Shown here one piece after another: positions 1-8,048 of a DNA stretch of 64,000 nt. Position numbers and translations under genes: made by a program. The notes below the pieces were generated by a model. The model worked only from the letters and a program-made list of their open reading frames with translations, had not been told where the DNA came from and ran no database searches. The number at the start of each line of letters is the position of its first letter. The stretch's first letter is position 1. This DNA comes from Chlamydiales bacterium (GTDB taxonomy: Bacteria; Chlamydiota; Chlamydiia; Chlamydiales; Simkaniaceae), in the NCBI GenBank assembly GCA_024233395.1, contig JACKPR010000005.1, forward strand, positions 101,751 to 165,750, in the 5' to 3' direction.

Positions 1-1
1 G

Positions 2-229
2 ATTCTCCTTTTAGATGAACCAACAGCAAATATCGATGCGGAATCGGAACAAGCGATTTTTGCCTATCTTAAAACGCTTCAAGGAAAAAAAACTATCATG
101 ATCGTTACACATAATTTTGATGCCATCATTAAAAATGTGGAGCGGGTTCTTTGCTTCCAACATAAAGTCTCCTCGATGAAACCTGAAGATGTCTGTAAAC
201 ACTTTACGATTGGGATGTATCATGGATAA
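2..229 (+). CDS. metal ABC transporter ATP-binding protein, C-terminal part (5' end outside window)
   Basis: This is the last 75 codons of an ABC ATPase that begins before the window. The visible part starts at the Walker B/D-loop (ILLLDEPTANID) and contains the H-loop histidine (VTHNF). It would power uptake of a divalent metal such as Zn, Mn or Fe through the membrane permease encoded directly downstream. The stop codon overlaps the permease start (ATGGATAA), so the two are probably translationally coupled. The family assignment rests on the motif and on the ABC-3 type partner; the substrate cannot be told from this fragment. Confidence 0.85.
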   Translation: MLLLDEPTANIDAESEQAIFAYLKTLQGKKTIMIVTHNFDAIIKNVERVLCFQHKVSSMKPEDVCKHFTIGMYHG

Positions 230-1094
230 TCTTTTGATGCTCGGCTTTATCACAGCTCTTTTTACACAACCCTTCCTCCGCTCTGCTCTTTTTGCAGCTT
301 TAGGAGCCTCTGTTGCAGGAGGAATTATTGGTTCTTATGTCGTCGTCAAACGGATAGTTTTTATCAGTGGTAGCATTGCTCATTCTGTATTGGGAGGGCT
401 AGGAGCTGCTCTTTATATTAAACGGGTCTATAATGTGGAGTGGTTGGAGCCGGTTCATGGAGCTTTGGTCGCAGCAATTCTTTCTGCCTGGCTTATTGGT
501 ACGGTCCGCCTCTACTACCGACAACGAGAAGATACGGTGATCGCTGCCCTTTGGGCTTTTGGGATGTCGGTTGGTGTGATTTTAATTTCACTGACACCAG
601 GTTACACAAACGAAATTTCTAACTACCTTTTTGGAAATATCTTATGGGCAAGTAAATCAGATATTGCCATGCTTTTGGGACTCGATGGAGTTGTTCTAGT
701 CATGACAGCCCTTTTTCATCGCCGCTTCCTTGCGATTTGCTTTGATGAAAAACAAGCGGCTCTTCAAGGACAAAATGTCAAACTCCTTTACTTTCTCCTC
801 CTGTCTCTTGTTGCTATCACCGTTGTTTTAATGATCCAAGTGGTGGGAGCGATCCTGATTGTGGCGATTCTCTCTCTCCCTGCAGCCATTGCGAATACTT
901 ATACCCATCGCCTCTCTAAAATGATGGGAGTTGCAGTAATCCTTGGAATTGTCATTTCTTTTTTAGGGCTAGGCTTTTCTTATTCTCTGAATTGGCCTCC
1001 AGGAGCCACATTAGGGCTCACCGCGACAACAATTTATTTGATCAATCTTCTTAGAAGGCGTCGCAGCAAGACTATCCATCCTCATTCAAGGTAA
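222..1094 (+). CDS. metal ABC transporter permease (ABC-3/ZnuB-MntB family)
   Basis: A 290-residue polytopic membrane protein with about eight hydrophobic segments and the ABC-3 layout, including an early glycine-rich SVAGGIIGSYVVVKR region and a later VVGAILIVAILSLPAA segment. It forms the channel for import of Zn, Mn or Fe with the ATPase upstream. I chose ATG 222, which overlaps the ATPase stop, over an upstream in-frame start at 189 because family members begin with a short N-terminus. Chlamydial genomes carry such a transporter next to obgE-rpmA-rplU, as here. The substrate is inferred only at the level of divalent metal. Confidence 0.87.
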   Translation: MDNLLMLGFITALFTQPFLRSALFAALGASVAGGIIGSYVVVKRIVFISGSIAHSVLGGLGAALYIKRVYNVEWLEPVHGALVAAILSAWLIGTVRLYYRQREDTVIAALWAFGMSVGVILISLTPGYTNEISNYLFGNILWASKSDIAMLLGLDGVVLVMTALFHRRFLAICFDEKQAALQGQNVKLLYFLLLSLVAITVVLMIQVVGAILIVAILSLPAAIANTYTHRLSKMMGVAVILGIVISFLGLGFSYSLNWPPGATLGLTATTIYLINLLRRRRSKTIHPHSR

Positions 1095-1161
1095 AAAAAG
1101 AATTACCCTTTATTTTTTCAATTAAACTTGATAAACTTTCTCTTTTTTCAGGAGAATATTG

Positions 1162-2505
1162 ATGACTCACATTCAAAAAAATCTTATTTCTATTGCTGCA
1201 TCTACTCTAGCAGGAGGGATCGCCTCTTATTATACAACACACTCTTTTCGCTCTGGTTTTTCCATGGGCTTCCTAAATGCAACAATCGCCTGCACCCTAA
1301 ATGAAACTTGGAACAAAGAATCAAACCGGTACAAGCGAGTCGAATTGACAGTTAAAGCGCTATTATTGACTTCTCTTTTTGAATGTACGATAGCTCCTAG
1401 ACTTTTTGGTCGCACACAACTTTTATTAGCAAAAAATCTCCTCCCTCCCCTTCTCTTCAGCGCTGCTATTGGATCATTGCCCTTTTTGACCTTATCAGAA
1501 CCGCTACCTCCTAAAGAGGATGTTCCAAATTCTCCTTCTCCCGTAACACGGGAAAAACCCGAAGCATACCCCCTTGGAGAAGCTCCTCACTGGCATAAAA
1601 GTAAACATCGAACAGAAAGTCCCCACCTTCCTGAAGTGAGAATGAAAAGAAACTTAGAAAAAGCGATCGCTGAACACAGAACTGAAACCCCTGAGGATCC
1701 TTATGTAACAGTGGAAATGATTCGGGATCCTACCCCTCCGCTTGCTTCTTTGGTACTTTCCCATGGCAGTCATGCCATTCAAGGCGGCCGAGACGTCATG
1801 GAAGATGAGCATTTTTATCTGGAAAACGATGCCTCGATTCTTACAGGAGTCTTTGATGGACATGGGGGACAAGGTGTAGCAACCCATGCTAAAATTGAGG
1901 TACCCAATCTTTTCTTTGATATTCTTAAAGAGCAAAAGGGTGATATCGTTAAAACCTTTGAGGCATTGTGTGAAAGAGTTCATGAGTCTTCCCCTAAAGA
2001 AAGGGGCGGAACTACGGCTGTCATCTGTTATGTTGATAAACAGACGGGGATCGTTTACACAGCAACCCTTGCTGATGCGGAAGCAAATATCTACCGCGAA
2101 ATTGCCGGAAAGATGCGCTCGATTCCCCTTTCCCCCATTCGAGATTGGAAGACAGATCGTAAGTTTATCGATACAAAAGAATATCCAATTTATGCAATTG
2201 GCCGAAAACCTCGCCTCATGGGCGATCTGAATGTTAGTCGTGCTCTTGGAGATAAACAGTATCCCCCTATTTCTCAAAAGCCCAAAGTCACTCAATGCCA
2301 AATGCTCCCTGGCGATGTTCTTATCCTTTGCTGCGATGGTCTTAAAGACTTTGTGGAAGAGAGAGCCATTTGCGAAAAGGTGACTGAACATAAAAGCTCT
2401 AGTGAAGAGGTTTTGGCTCAAGCTTTGACACAAGCCTCTTACGATAAACAATCTTATTATACTGGTGGTGATAACGTCAGTGTTGTTGTGGTTCGAGCTA
2501 AATAG
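1162..2505 (+). CDS. PP2C-family Ser/Thr phosphatase with N-terminal membrane region
   Basis: A 447-residue protein. The C-terminal ~245 residues are a complete PP2C domain: GGRDVMEDEH, VFDGHGG, DLNVSRALGD, CCDGLKDF and GGDNVS, so the metal-binding aspartates are all present. The first ~110 residues contain hydrophobic stretches (around residues 5-45 and 70-110) followed by a proline-rich, charged linker, which suggests a membrane anchor. It would remove phosphate from Ser/Thr of bacterial or host proteins. ATG 1162 follows AGGAG at 1150-1154; the TTG at 1159 is too close to the ribosome site. It sits directly before an EEP-family gene, 21 bp apart, probably co-transcribed. A role as a host-directed effector is possible but unproven. 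Confidence 0.85.
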   Translation: MTHIQKNLISIAASTLAGGIASYYTTHSFRSGFSMGFLNATIACTLNETWNKESNRYKRVELTVKALLLTSLFECTIAPRLFGRTQLLLAKNLLPPLLFSAAIGSLPFLTLSEPLPPKEDVPNSPSPVTREKPEAYPLGEAPHWHKSKHRTESPHLPEVRMKRNLEKAIAEHRTETPEDPYVTVEMIRDPTPPLASLVLSHGSHAIQGGRDVMEDEHFYLENDASILTGVFDGHGGQGVATHAKIEVPNLFFDILKEQKGDIVKTFEALCERVHESSPKERGGTTAVICYVDKQTGIVYTATLADAEANIYREIAGKMRSIPLSPIRDWKTDRKFIDTKEYPIYAIGRKPRLMGDLNVSRALGDKQYPPISQKPKVTQCQMLPGDVLILCCDGLKDFVEERAICEKVTEHKSSSEEVLAQALTQASYDKQSYYTGGDNVSVVVVRAK

Positions 2506-2526
2506 TGATGCAACAAGGAGATCATG

Positions 2527-3765
2527 ATGGTAGAAGCAATTAACACGGTTTCAACAGGGCAAGGATGTATAGCTCAGGAAGTTTTCCCAGCCATCCCTTA
2601 TATTACAGACCTTCTTCCTCAAACTGCAGAAACTATCATCGCACTGCAACATGAAATGCAACAAGAGATTCAAGAGCTTTTTGCTCAAGTAGAGAAAAAC
2701 CCACATGCTTGGCATCAGGCGGCCCAACTTGTCCAAGTGGCTGGAACAAAATTGGGATACTTGGTTCCTACAAAATTTCCTGACTTGTCTACTGATGCCA
2801 ATGCCTCTCTACAAGAAATCGTTGAAACATTTAAGAGAGAAAGCAAGGGAGTGATCCTTCCTCAAGAAATTCCTTTTACCTATCTAGAAGGAGAGGGAAA
2901 AGAGGGAGAGAAAAAACAATTTTTGACCACTTTCAATGCTAACTTTCTTTTTATGCCTGATGACTATACCTGGTTTTTTGGTGGGTGCTCTAGATGGGAA
3001 AAGCGCGTTGATGAGCTTTGTGGGGTGATTTTTAGAGAGAATCCCGACATTGTTTGTTTGCAGGAAATCCATGATGTCGATAGTGGCTACGGCCTATATG
3101 AAAGGCTAAAAGGATCTTACCCTCACTTCTATCTTAATATCGGTCAAGGAGACTACACGAAGGCTCCTGAAAAAATTATGATGAATAGTGGCCTCTTCGT
3201 CGCAAGTCGCTATCCCATTAAGGATCCCTCTTTTGTCCCCTTTAGACAAGAAGGGCGTCAATGGCAAATTAATAAAGGATTTTTTCATGGAACTGTCATG
3301 GTAGGAGAAGAGGCTTTTTGCCAACTTTATACTTCTCATTTGAATCCATTTGATGATGAAACGGCTCAAAAAGTCAGGTGGGAACAAGCAGAAGAAATTG
3401 CTTTATCAATGAAAAAGATGCAAACAGTGGATCCCATGCCTGGTTTTCTATTAGGAGATTTAAATGTAAATAAAACCTCTACTGAGTGGGCCCATTCTCC
3501 ATTAAGTAAAGAATTTACACATCATTGCCCAGGTAATCAAGAAACATGTACCGATACCTTAGATCATATCGTCCATTCTCCTCTCAACGCTAGAGAAGGG
3601 ATTCCAAAAGAGGGTCATATTTGTGATTATGCCCTCATGTACCAAGGATCAACCGGAACTATTGTGAGTCGAGTGGTTCCACTCTATGATTTATCGCAGC
3701 CAGAAAGAGCGCTATCGGATCATCAAGGGATTTTTTCAGAGATTAGAAAGGAATTGACAGAATAG
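2527..3765 (+). CDS. endonuclease/exonuclease/phosphatase (DNase I-fold) family protein
   Basis: A 412-residue protein with the EEP fold from about residue 130 to the end: NAN at the start of the domain, CLQEIHD (metal-binding Glu, near residue 178), SGLFVASRYP, TSHLNP (catalytic His), LGDLNVN and the final SDHQGI. The family hydrolyses phosphodiester bonds in DNA, sphingomyelin or inositol phosphates; the substrate is not determinable here. The first ~130 residues are unassigned and show no clear signal peptide. AAGGAG at 2515-2520 favours ATG 2527 over ATG 2524. It follows the PP2C gene closely and lies just before the rplU promoter. Confidence 0.82.
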   Translation: MVEAINTVSTGQGCIAQEVFPAIPYITDLLPQTAETIIALQHEMQQEIQELFAQVEKNPHAWHQAAQLVQVAGTKLGYLVPTKFPDLSTDANASLQEIVETFKRESKGVILPQEIPFTYLEGEGKEGEKKQFLTTFNANFLFMPDDYTWFFGGCSRWEKRVDELCGVIFRENPDIVCLQEIHDVDSGYGLYERLKGSYPHFYLNIGQGDYTKAPEKIMMNSGLFVASRYPIKDPSFVPFRQEGRQWQINKGFFHGTVMVGEEAFCQLYTSHLNPFDDETAQKVRWEQAEEIALSMKKMQTVDPMPGFLLGDLNVNKTSTEWAHSPLSKEFTHHCPGNQETCTDTLDHIVHSPLNAREGIPKEGHICDYALMYQGSTGTIVSRVVPLYDLSQPERALSDHQGIFSEIRKELTE

Positions 3766-3802
3766 AATACTTGCTCTATGATACGTCCTTTCGCTCTATA
3801 AT
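3754..3802 (+). promoter_or_regulatory. putative promoter for rplU-rpmA
   Basis: A consensus -10 TATAAT lies at 3797-3802, 19 bases before the rplU start. The -35 is unclear: TTGCTC at 3771-3776 leaves a 20-bp spacer, and a perfect TTGACA at 3754-3759 is too far away. The -10 match and the position between genes are the main evidence. Confidence 0.4.
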
Positions 3803-3821
3803 GCAATTTACGGAGAAGACA

Positions 3822-4133
3822 ATGTACGCGATTATTCAAACCGGCGGTAAGCAATACCGGGTTGAAAAGGGAGATCAAATCGAAGTCGAACTACTCGGCA
3901 CTGAGAGTGGAGCAGTCGAATTTAAAGAAGTCCTAATGCTTAATGATGGAAAAAAAGCTCACATCGGAACTCCTCACGTGGCAAAATGCCTCGTTAAAGG
4001 AGAAGTTGTGGGAGAAACGAAAGGGCCAAAGGTTGTTTCTTTCAAATACAAAAGACGAAAGAACTACCGCCGCAAGGTTGGTCACAGACAAAAGTATGCT
4101 GTTGTAAAAATTACTGACATTGAAAGGAACTAA
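3822..4133 (+). CDS. rplU: 50S ribosomal protein L21
   Basis: A 103-residue protein with the L21 opening [18 protein letters not shown] and the C-terminal [14 protein letters not shown] region that binds 23S rRNA. I set the start at ATG 3822, preceded by GGAG, rather than the upstream in-frame ATG at 3771, because L21 always begins at this motif and the TATAAT at 3797 would otherwise lie inside the coding region. It is followed 2 bp later by rpmA, the usual rplU-rpmA-obgE order. Confidence 0.97.
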   Translation: MYAIIQTGGKQYRVEKGDQIEVELLGTESGAVEFKEVLMLNDGKKAHIGTPHVAKCLVKGEVVGETKGPKVVSFKYKRRKNYRRKVGHRQKYAVVKITDIERN

Positions 4134-4135
4134 GA

Positions 4136-4387
4136 ATGGCACATAAGAAAGGTCAAGGATCGAGTAGAAACGGACGTGATTCGAATGCGCAACGCCTCGG
4201 CATCAAAGCAACACATGGTGAATTTGTCTCTGCAGGAAGTATCTTGGTACGCCAACGCGGAACCAAATGGCACCCAGCAAAAAATGTGAAACGAGGTAAA
4301 GATGATACCCTCTTTTCACTGATCGATGGGATTGTTCAATTCCGTAAGGGAAAGAATACCTTCGTATCTGTTGCTCCTGCAAAGTAG
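4136..4387 (+). CDS. rpmA: 50S ribosomal protein L27
   Basis: An 83-residue L27: [20 protein letters not shown] at the N-terminus, which reaches the peptidyl transferase centre, and [20 protein letters not shown]. It starts with MAHKK directly, so it lacks the cleaved N-terminal extension seen in Firmicutes. It is coupled to rplU (2-bp gap) and followed by a hairpin that separates it from obgE. Confidence 0.97.
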   Translation: MAHKKGQGSSRNGRDSNAQRLGIKATHGEFVSAGSILVRQRGTKWHPAKNVKRGKDDTLFSLIDGIVQFRKGKNTFVSVAPAK

Positions 4388-4420
4388 TTTTTAGAATTAC
4401 TAACGTTTGTTTAAAGGATT

Positions 4421-4450
4421 AGGCTCTTCATTTTTTGAAGAGTCTTTGTT
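4421..4450 (+). terminator. intrinsic terminator/attenuator between rpmA and obgE
   Basis: The inverted repeat AGGCTCTTCA / TGAAGAGTCT (one G-U pair) with a five-T loop is followed by TTGTTTATTTG. It lies after rpmA and ends a few bases before the obgE start, so it may end the ribosomal transcript or attenuate read-through into obgE. Confidence 0.6.
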
Positions 4451-4458
4451 TATTTGTT

Positions 4459-5469
4459 ATGTTTACAGATTCAGTTAAAATGAAATTGAGTGCTGGCAAA
4501 GGGGGCAGCGGAACAATCGCCTGGCGTCGGGAAAAATATATCCCAAAGGGTGGCCCCTATGGAGGGAATGGGGGTGCTGGTGGCTCTATCATTATCAAAA
4601 GCGATCCCCAAGTTTTTGCCCTTGATGAATACCGCAATCGCCGCCTTGTTTCTGCTGAAAATGGCCGGCCGGGTGAAACGAACAATCGGCATGGACGGAA
4701 TGGAAAAGATCTTATCATCAAGGTTCCTTGTGGAACATTGATTCGTGACGTTGAAACGGGTGGACTTCTTTATGACTTAACAGAGCCTGGAGAAGAGTTT
4801 TTGATTTGTACAGGGGGACGTGGTGGAAAAGGAAATACCTTTTTCAAAACCCCAACGAATCAAGCCCCTGCAAAAGCAACTCCTGGAAAAGAAGGAGAAA
4901 CAAAAGATATTGAGCTTGAACTCAAACTCATTGCAGATGTTGGTTTCATGGGTTTTCCGAATGCTGGAAAATCTACGCTCCTTTCAAAGCTTGCAGCCAT
5001 TGAAGTTAAAACTGGCGCTTATCCTTTTACGACTTTGAAACCTAATTTAAGCTACATTGAGTTTGATGATTTTTCCCGGATCTATTTAGCCGATATTCCT
5101 GGGATTATTCCCGATGCCCATAATGACCGGGGCTTGGGTCTTTCTTTCTTAAAGCATGTCGAACGCAGTTCGACTCTCATTTATATCATCGATATTTCTG
5201 GAGAAGAAGGACGAGATCCTTTCAAAGATTTTCAAATCCTAAGAGATGAAGCAAACGCTTACTCTCCTGCGATTCTAAATAAACCCTTTCTTGTTGCTCT
5301 GAATAAAGTCGATAAAGAAAGCGAGGAAAATCTCCAAGCTTTTAAAGAAAAATACCCTTTTGATTCTGAAACTCTCTTTGAAATCTCTGCATTAGAAGAA
5401 AAAGGGCAGGATCCTTTTATCGAAAAAATGCGCTCTCTTGCTCAGGCAAACGGGAAAAAATATCATTGA
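4459..5469 (+). CDS. obgE: GTPase Obg/CgtA
   Basis: A 336-residue protein with the glycine-rich Obg fold (residues ~1-158: KMKLSAGKGGSG, PYGGNGGAGG, GGRGGKGNTFF) followed by a GTPase domain with GFPNAGKSTLL (G1), FTTLKPN (G2), DIPGII (G3), NKVD (G4) and SALEEKG (G5). It acts in late 50S ribosome assembly and stress signalling. The variable C-terminal OCT domain is absent. I placed the start at ATG 4459; the TTG at 4435 lies inside a hairpin. No Shine-Dalgarno is visible before this ATG. Confidence 0.95.
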   Translation: MFTDSVKMKLSAGKGGSGTIAWRREKYIPKGGPYGGNGGAGGSIIIKSDPQVFALDEYRNRRLVSAENGRPGETNNRHGRNGKDLIIKVPCGTLIRDVETGGLLYDLTEPGEEFLICTGGRGGKGNTFFKTPTNQAPAKATPGKEGETKDIELELKLIADVGFMGFPNAGKSTLLSKLAAIEVKTGAYPFTTLKPNLSYIEFDDFSRIYLADIPGIIPDAHNDRGLGLSFLKHVERSSTLIYIIDISGEEGRDPFKDFQILRDEANAYSPAILNKPFLVALNKVDKESEENLQAFKEKYPFDSETLFEISALEEKGQDPFIEKMRSLAQANGKKYH

Positions 5470-5501
5470 TCTTTTGCTCTTTTATCAAGTAATAAAAGGG
5501 A

Positions 5502-8048
5502 ATGAACTGGAAACATTTACTTTGTGTAATCTTTTCATCTTCTCTTTTCTCCAATCCCATCGGTTTAGAAACGGTTAAAGGAACTGCAACCCTTCAACAA
5601 GAACAAGGAAAACTTCATATCCATGCAAGTGATGGTGCTGTTCTTCATTGGAAAGATTTTTCGATTGCACCAGGTGAGCTGACACAGTTTTTTCAACCCG
5701 GAGAGACTTCTTGGGTATTAAATCGCGTGGTAGGGAATCACTCAAGTGAAATTTTAGGAGACCTTATAGCGAATGGACAAATTGTTCTTTTGAACCCTCA
5801 TGGGATCCTTTTTGGTAACAATGCAATTGTCGATGTCGGAGGAATCATTGCTTCCACTTTGAACGAAGGACCTATAGTCAATAAAGGGTTGATTCGTGCA
5901 AGAAATGGGGATGTCTTCTTATTAGGAAAAACTGTGGAGTGCTTTGGGACGATCGAAACGCATGCTAAAAGTTTCGTAAGAGCTGAAGACAATCCTTATG
6001 AGCTTGTCATTAATTTTGTTAAACCTAAAGAAGCTTGTCAAATAAAAGAGGTCAATGGGCGGATTCTCTTAACAAGTGACGAGCATACTCTTGTTTCTAA
6101 TGAGGGAACCCTTCGTTCAAAAGGAATCAATCTTCTTTCCAACGGTATCACTGTTTTCCTTGGACATGCTGATGTAGATCACGGCTTTATTGAAATTTCA
6201 GGGAAAGACGGATTTTATTATCAAGGAACCACAGATCGGAAAGGGGGGCATTTGGTTCTCGATCCTGAATCAGATATTACGATTAGTAATAGCCCTTTCT
6301 ATAATTACTCCTTTGAAGAGGGAAAACCCACTGCAGACATCTCAAATATCTCTATTGATTTTCTTTTGGATGAGATCAAAAAAGGACCTGTCACCATTAC
6401 CACCTCTTATCTAGGAGAAGGGGGGGGCACGGGTTCGATTACGATTAAAGAAGATGTAGAGCATCACTACCAAAGTCCTTACCCCCTGATTTTTAATTGT
6501 TCTGGGAGTTGTGGGATCAATGTTGCGGGAAAAATTCGAAACAGTGGCAGCGGGGAAATCATTTTTAACTCTAAAGAAATAACGATCTCTGGAGAAATCG
6601 ATGCAGCAAGGGTAGAGACGCATGGGTTTTTAAAGTGTCATGGAAAACTTTATGGACAAACTCTCAATATTCATTCTGAAAGTGGTGGACTCATCACGGG
6701 AAAAATGATTGCGGAAGGAGGTCCTTTCACATGGTTTGGAGGAGGAACCCTTTCTTTAAAAGGAGGAGAAATTGGAAATGGAGGGAATGATTCTCTCACA
6801 CTTCAAGGGCTAGAAAATATCTCTCTTGAAGAAAATTCAAGACTCTTTACTTTTTCTTCAAACGTTTCGATTCTCGATCTTTCCGGAGCCCTTTCTTTAG
6901 AAAACTCCACCATTTATAGTGGTGGACCCGTAACGATTTCTGGGAAAAATGGGGCCCTCCATTTAAACGATGGTCTTCTCCACACGAACAGCTCTCTTAA
7001 TATAAATTTAGGACGGTATCTCCATTGCCATAATAGCTTGATTCAAGCTGAGCAACCGATTGCCTTAATACTTGGAAGTGATTTGATTCTTTCCGAAAAT
7101 TCCACTCTAACATCGACAAAAGGGATTTCTCTTAATAACAAAGGTTCGCTGCTAATGGGAGGAACCTCTAAGATCAAGGGGCCTGGACTTTCTCTGATTG
7201 TTGGAGAATCTACCTCCCTTTTCGATGCGAGTAAAATTGATGGAGAAAGGGGATCCCTTTCTTTAACATCGGGAGAAAATCTTGCAATAGAGGGAAATCG
7301 AGCCTCGATCGAAGGGGGACAAGTCTCGATTCATGCTGGTGAAAAAATTTCGTTAGAAAACCATGGAAAAATCGCTTCCTTTCAAGGGCCAACCTCGATC
7401 ACAGCAGGAAAAGGACTTTCTCTTTTTGAAGAGGGTTCCATCCAAGCATCAGGAGGAAATCTAGATCTTTGTGTCACTCAAGGAAACCTCATTCTTTATG
7501 GAAACAGCTCCCTTAATTCTCTAACCCATGAAAGCCATATTATGGTTGGAAAGTCACTCCAAATGGAAAATTTTTCATCGATTAAAAGTATCGGTGAAAA
7601 AGGAACAACAATTGTTGTCGATCATCTGGGAGTCGGCGGAGGAATTTCCATGGCACAAAATAGTTCAATCTCAACGGGAAATTCTCCTCTCCGTATTTTT
7701 ACCTCGTTCCATCAACATAATTCTATTCAAGGAACGTTGAATGGTCATCATTATATTGATGAACTTCCTCTCTATTTAGTCACAGGTCAAGATCATTGGG
7801 GAACTTCATATCCCAATGAATTCTACTCTGTTCCTTTCACCGTATTCTATAAAGAAGATGGCCTAATCCAAACCACTATTGGCCCTGTAAATCATAAGAC
7901 CTTTATTCGCCATATTGTTGATTATATTGGCCCTTTCACTGCTGAACTTTTCCGCGACCTTGCTCCTTACGATCAATACATCAAAGAGTCGATCTCTTTT
8001 ACCGATAATCTCGAACCTTACTTGATCTACAGAAGGGCTAAGAAATGA
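5502..8048 (+). CDS. filamentous haemagglutinin-type exoprotein (TpsA)
   Basis: An 848-residue exported protein: a signal peptide of about 18 residues, then a TPS secretion domain (residues ~19-170) with the family hallmarks LNRVVG, LIANGQIVLLNPHGILFG and VDVGGIIAST. The rest is a long stretch of short Gly/Asn/Ser-rich repeats such as ENISLEENSRL and GGQVSIHAGEKISLENHGK, expected to form a right-handed beta-helix. It would be secreted through the TpsB pore encoded next, whose ATG overlaps this stop codon (ATGA). The C-terminal ~110 residues are less repetitive. A surface adhesin or secreted factor is the likely role. Confidence 0.9.
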   Translation: MNWKHLLCVIFSSSLFSNPIGLETVKGTATLQQEQGKLHIHASDGAVLHWKDFSIAPGELTQFFQPGETSWVLNRVVGNHSSEILGDLIANGQIVLLNPHGILFGNNAIVDVGGIIASTLNEGPIVNKGLIRARNGDVFLLGKTVECFGTIETHAKSFVRAEDNPYELVINFVKPKEACQIKEVNGRILLTSDEHTLVSNEGTLRSKGINLLSNGITVFLGHADVDHGFIEISGKDGFYYQGTTDRKGGHLVLDPESDITISNSPFYNYSFEEGKPTADISNISIDFLLDEIKKGPVTITTSYLGEGGGTGSITIKEDVEHHYQSPYPLIFNCSGSCGINVAGKIRNSGSGEIIFNSKEITISGEIDAARVETHGFLKCHGKLYGQTLNIHSESGGLITGKMIAEGGPFTWFGGGTLSLKGGEIGNGGNDSLTLQGLENISLEENSRLFTFSSNVSILDLSGALSLENSTIYSGGPVTISGKNGALHLNDGLLHTNSSLNINLGRYLHCHNSLIQAEQPIALILGSDLILSENSTLTSTKGISLNNKGSLLMGGTSKIKGPGLSLIVGESTSLFDASKIDGERGSLSLTSGENLAIEGNRASIEGGQVSIHAGEKISLENHGKIASFQGPTSITAGKGLSLFEEGSIQASGGNLDLCVTQGNLILYGNSSLNSLTHESHIMVGKSLQMENFSSIKSIGEKGTTIVVDHLGVGGGISMAQNSSISTGNSPLRIFTSFHQHNSIQGTLNGHHYIDELPLYLVTGQDHWGTSYPNEFYSVPFTVFYKEDGLIQTTIGPVNHKTFIRHIVDYIGPFTAELFRDLAPYDQYIKESISFTDNLEPYLIYRRAKK

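Noticed and set aside
1654..2451. 265-codon minus-strand open frame
   Set aside because: It lies entirely antisense to the PP2C domain, which has all family motifs; the antisense product has no recognisable features or ribosome site.
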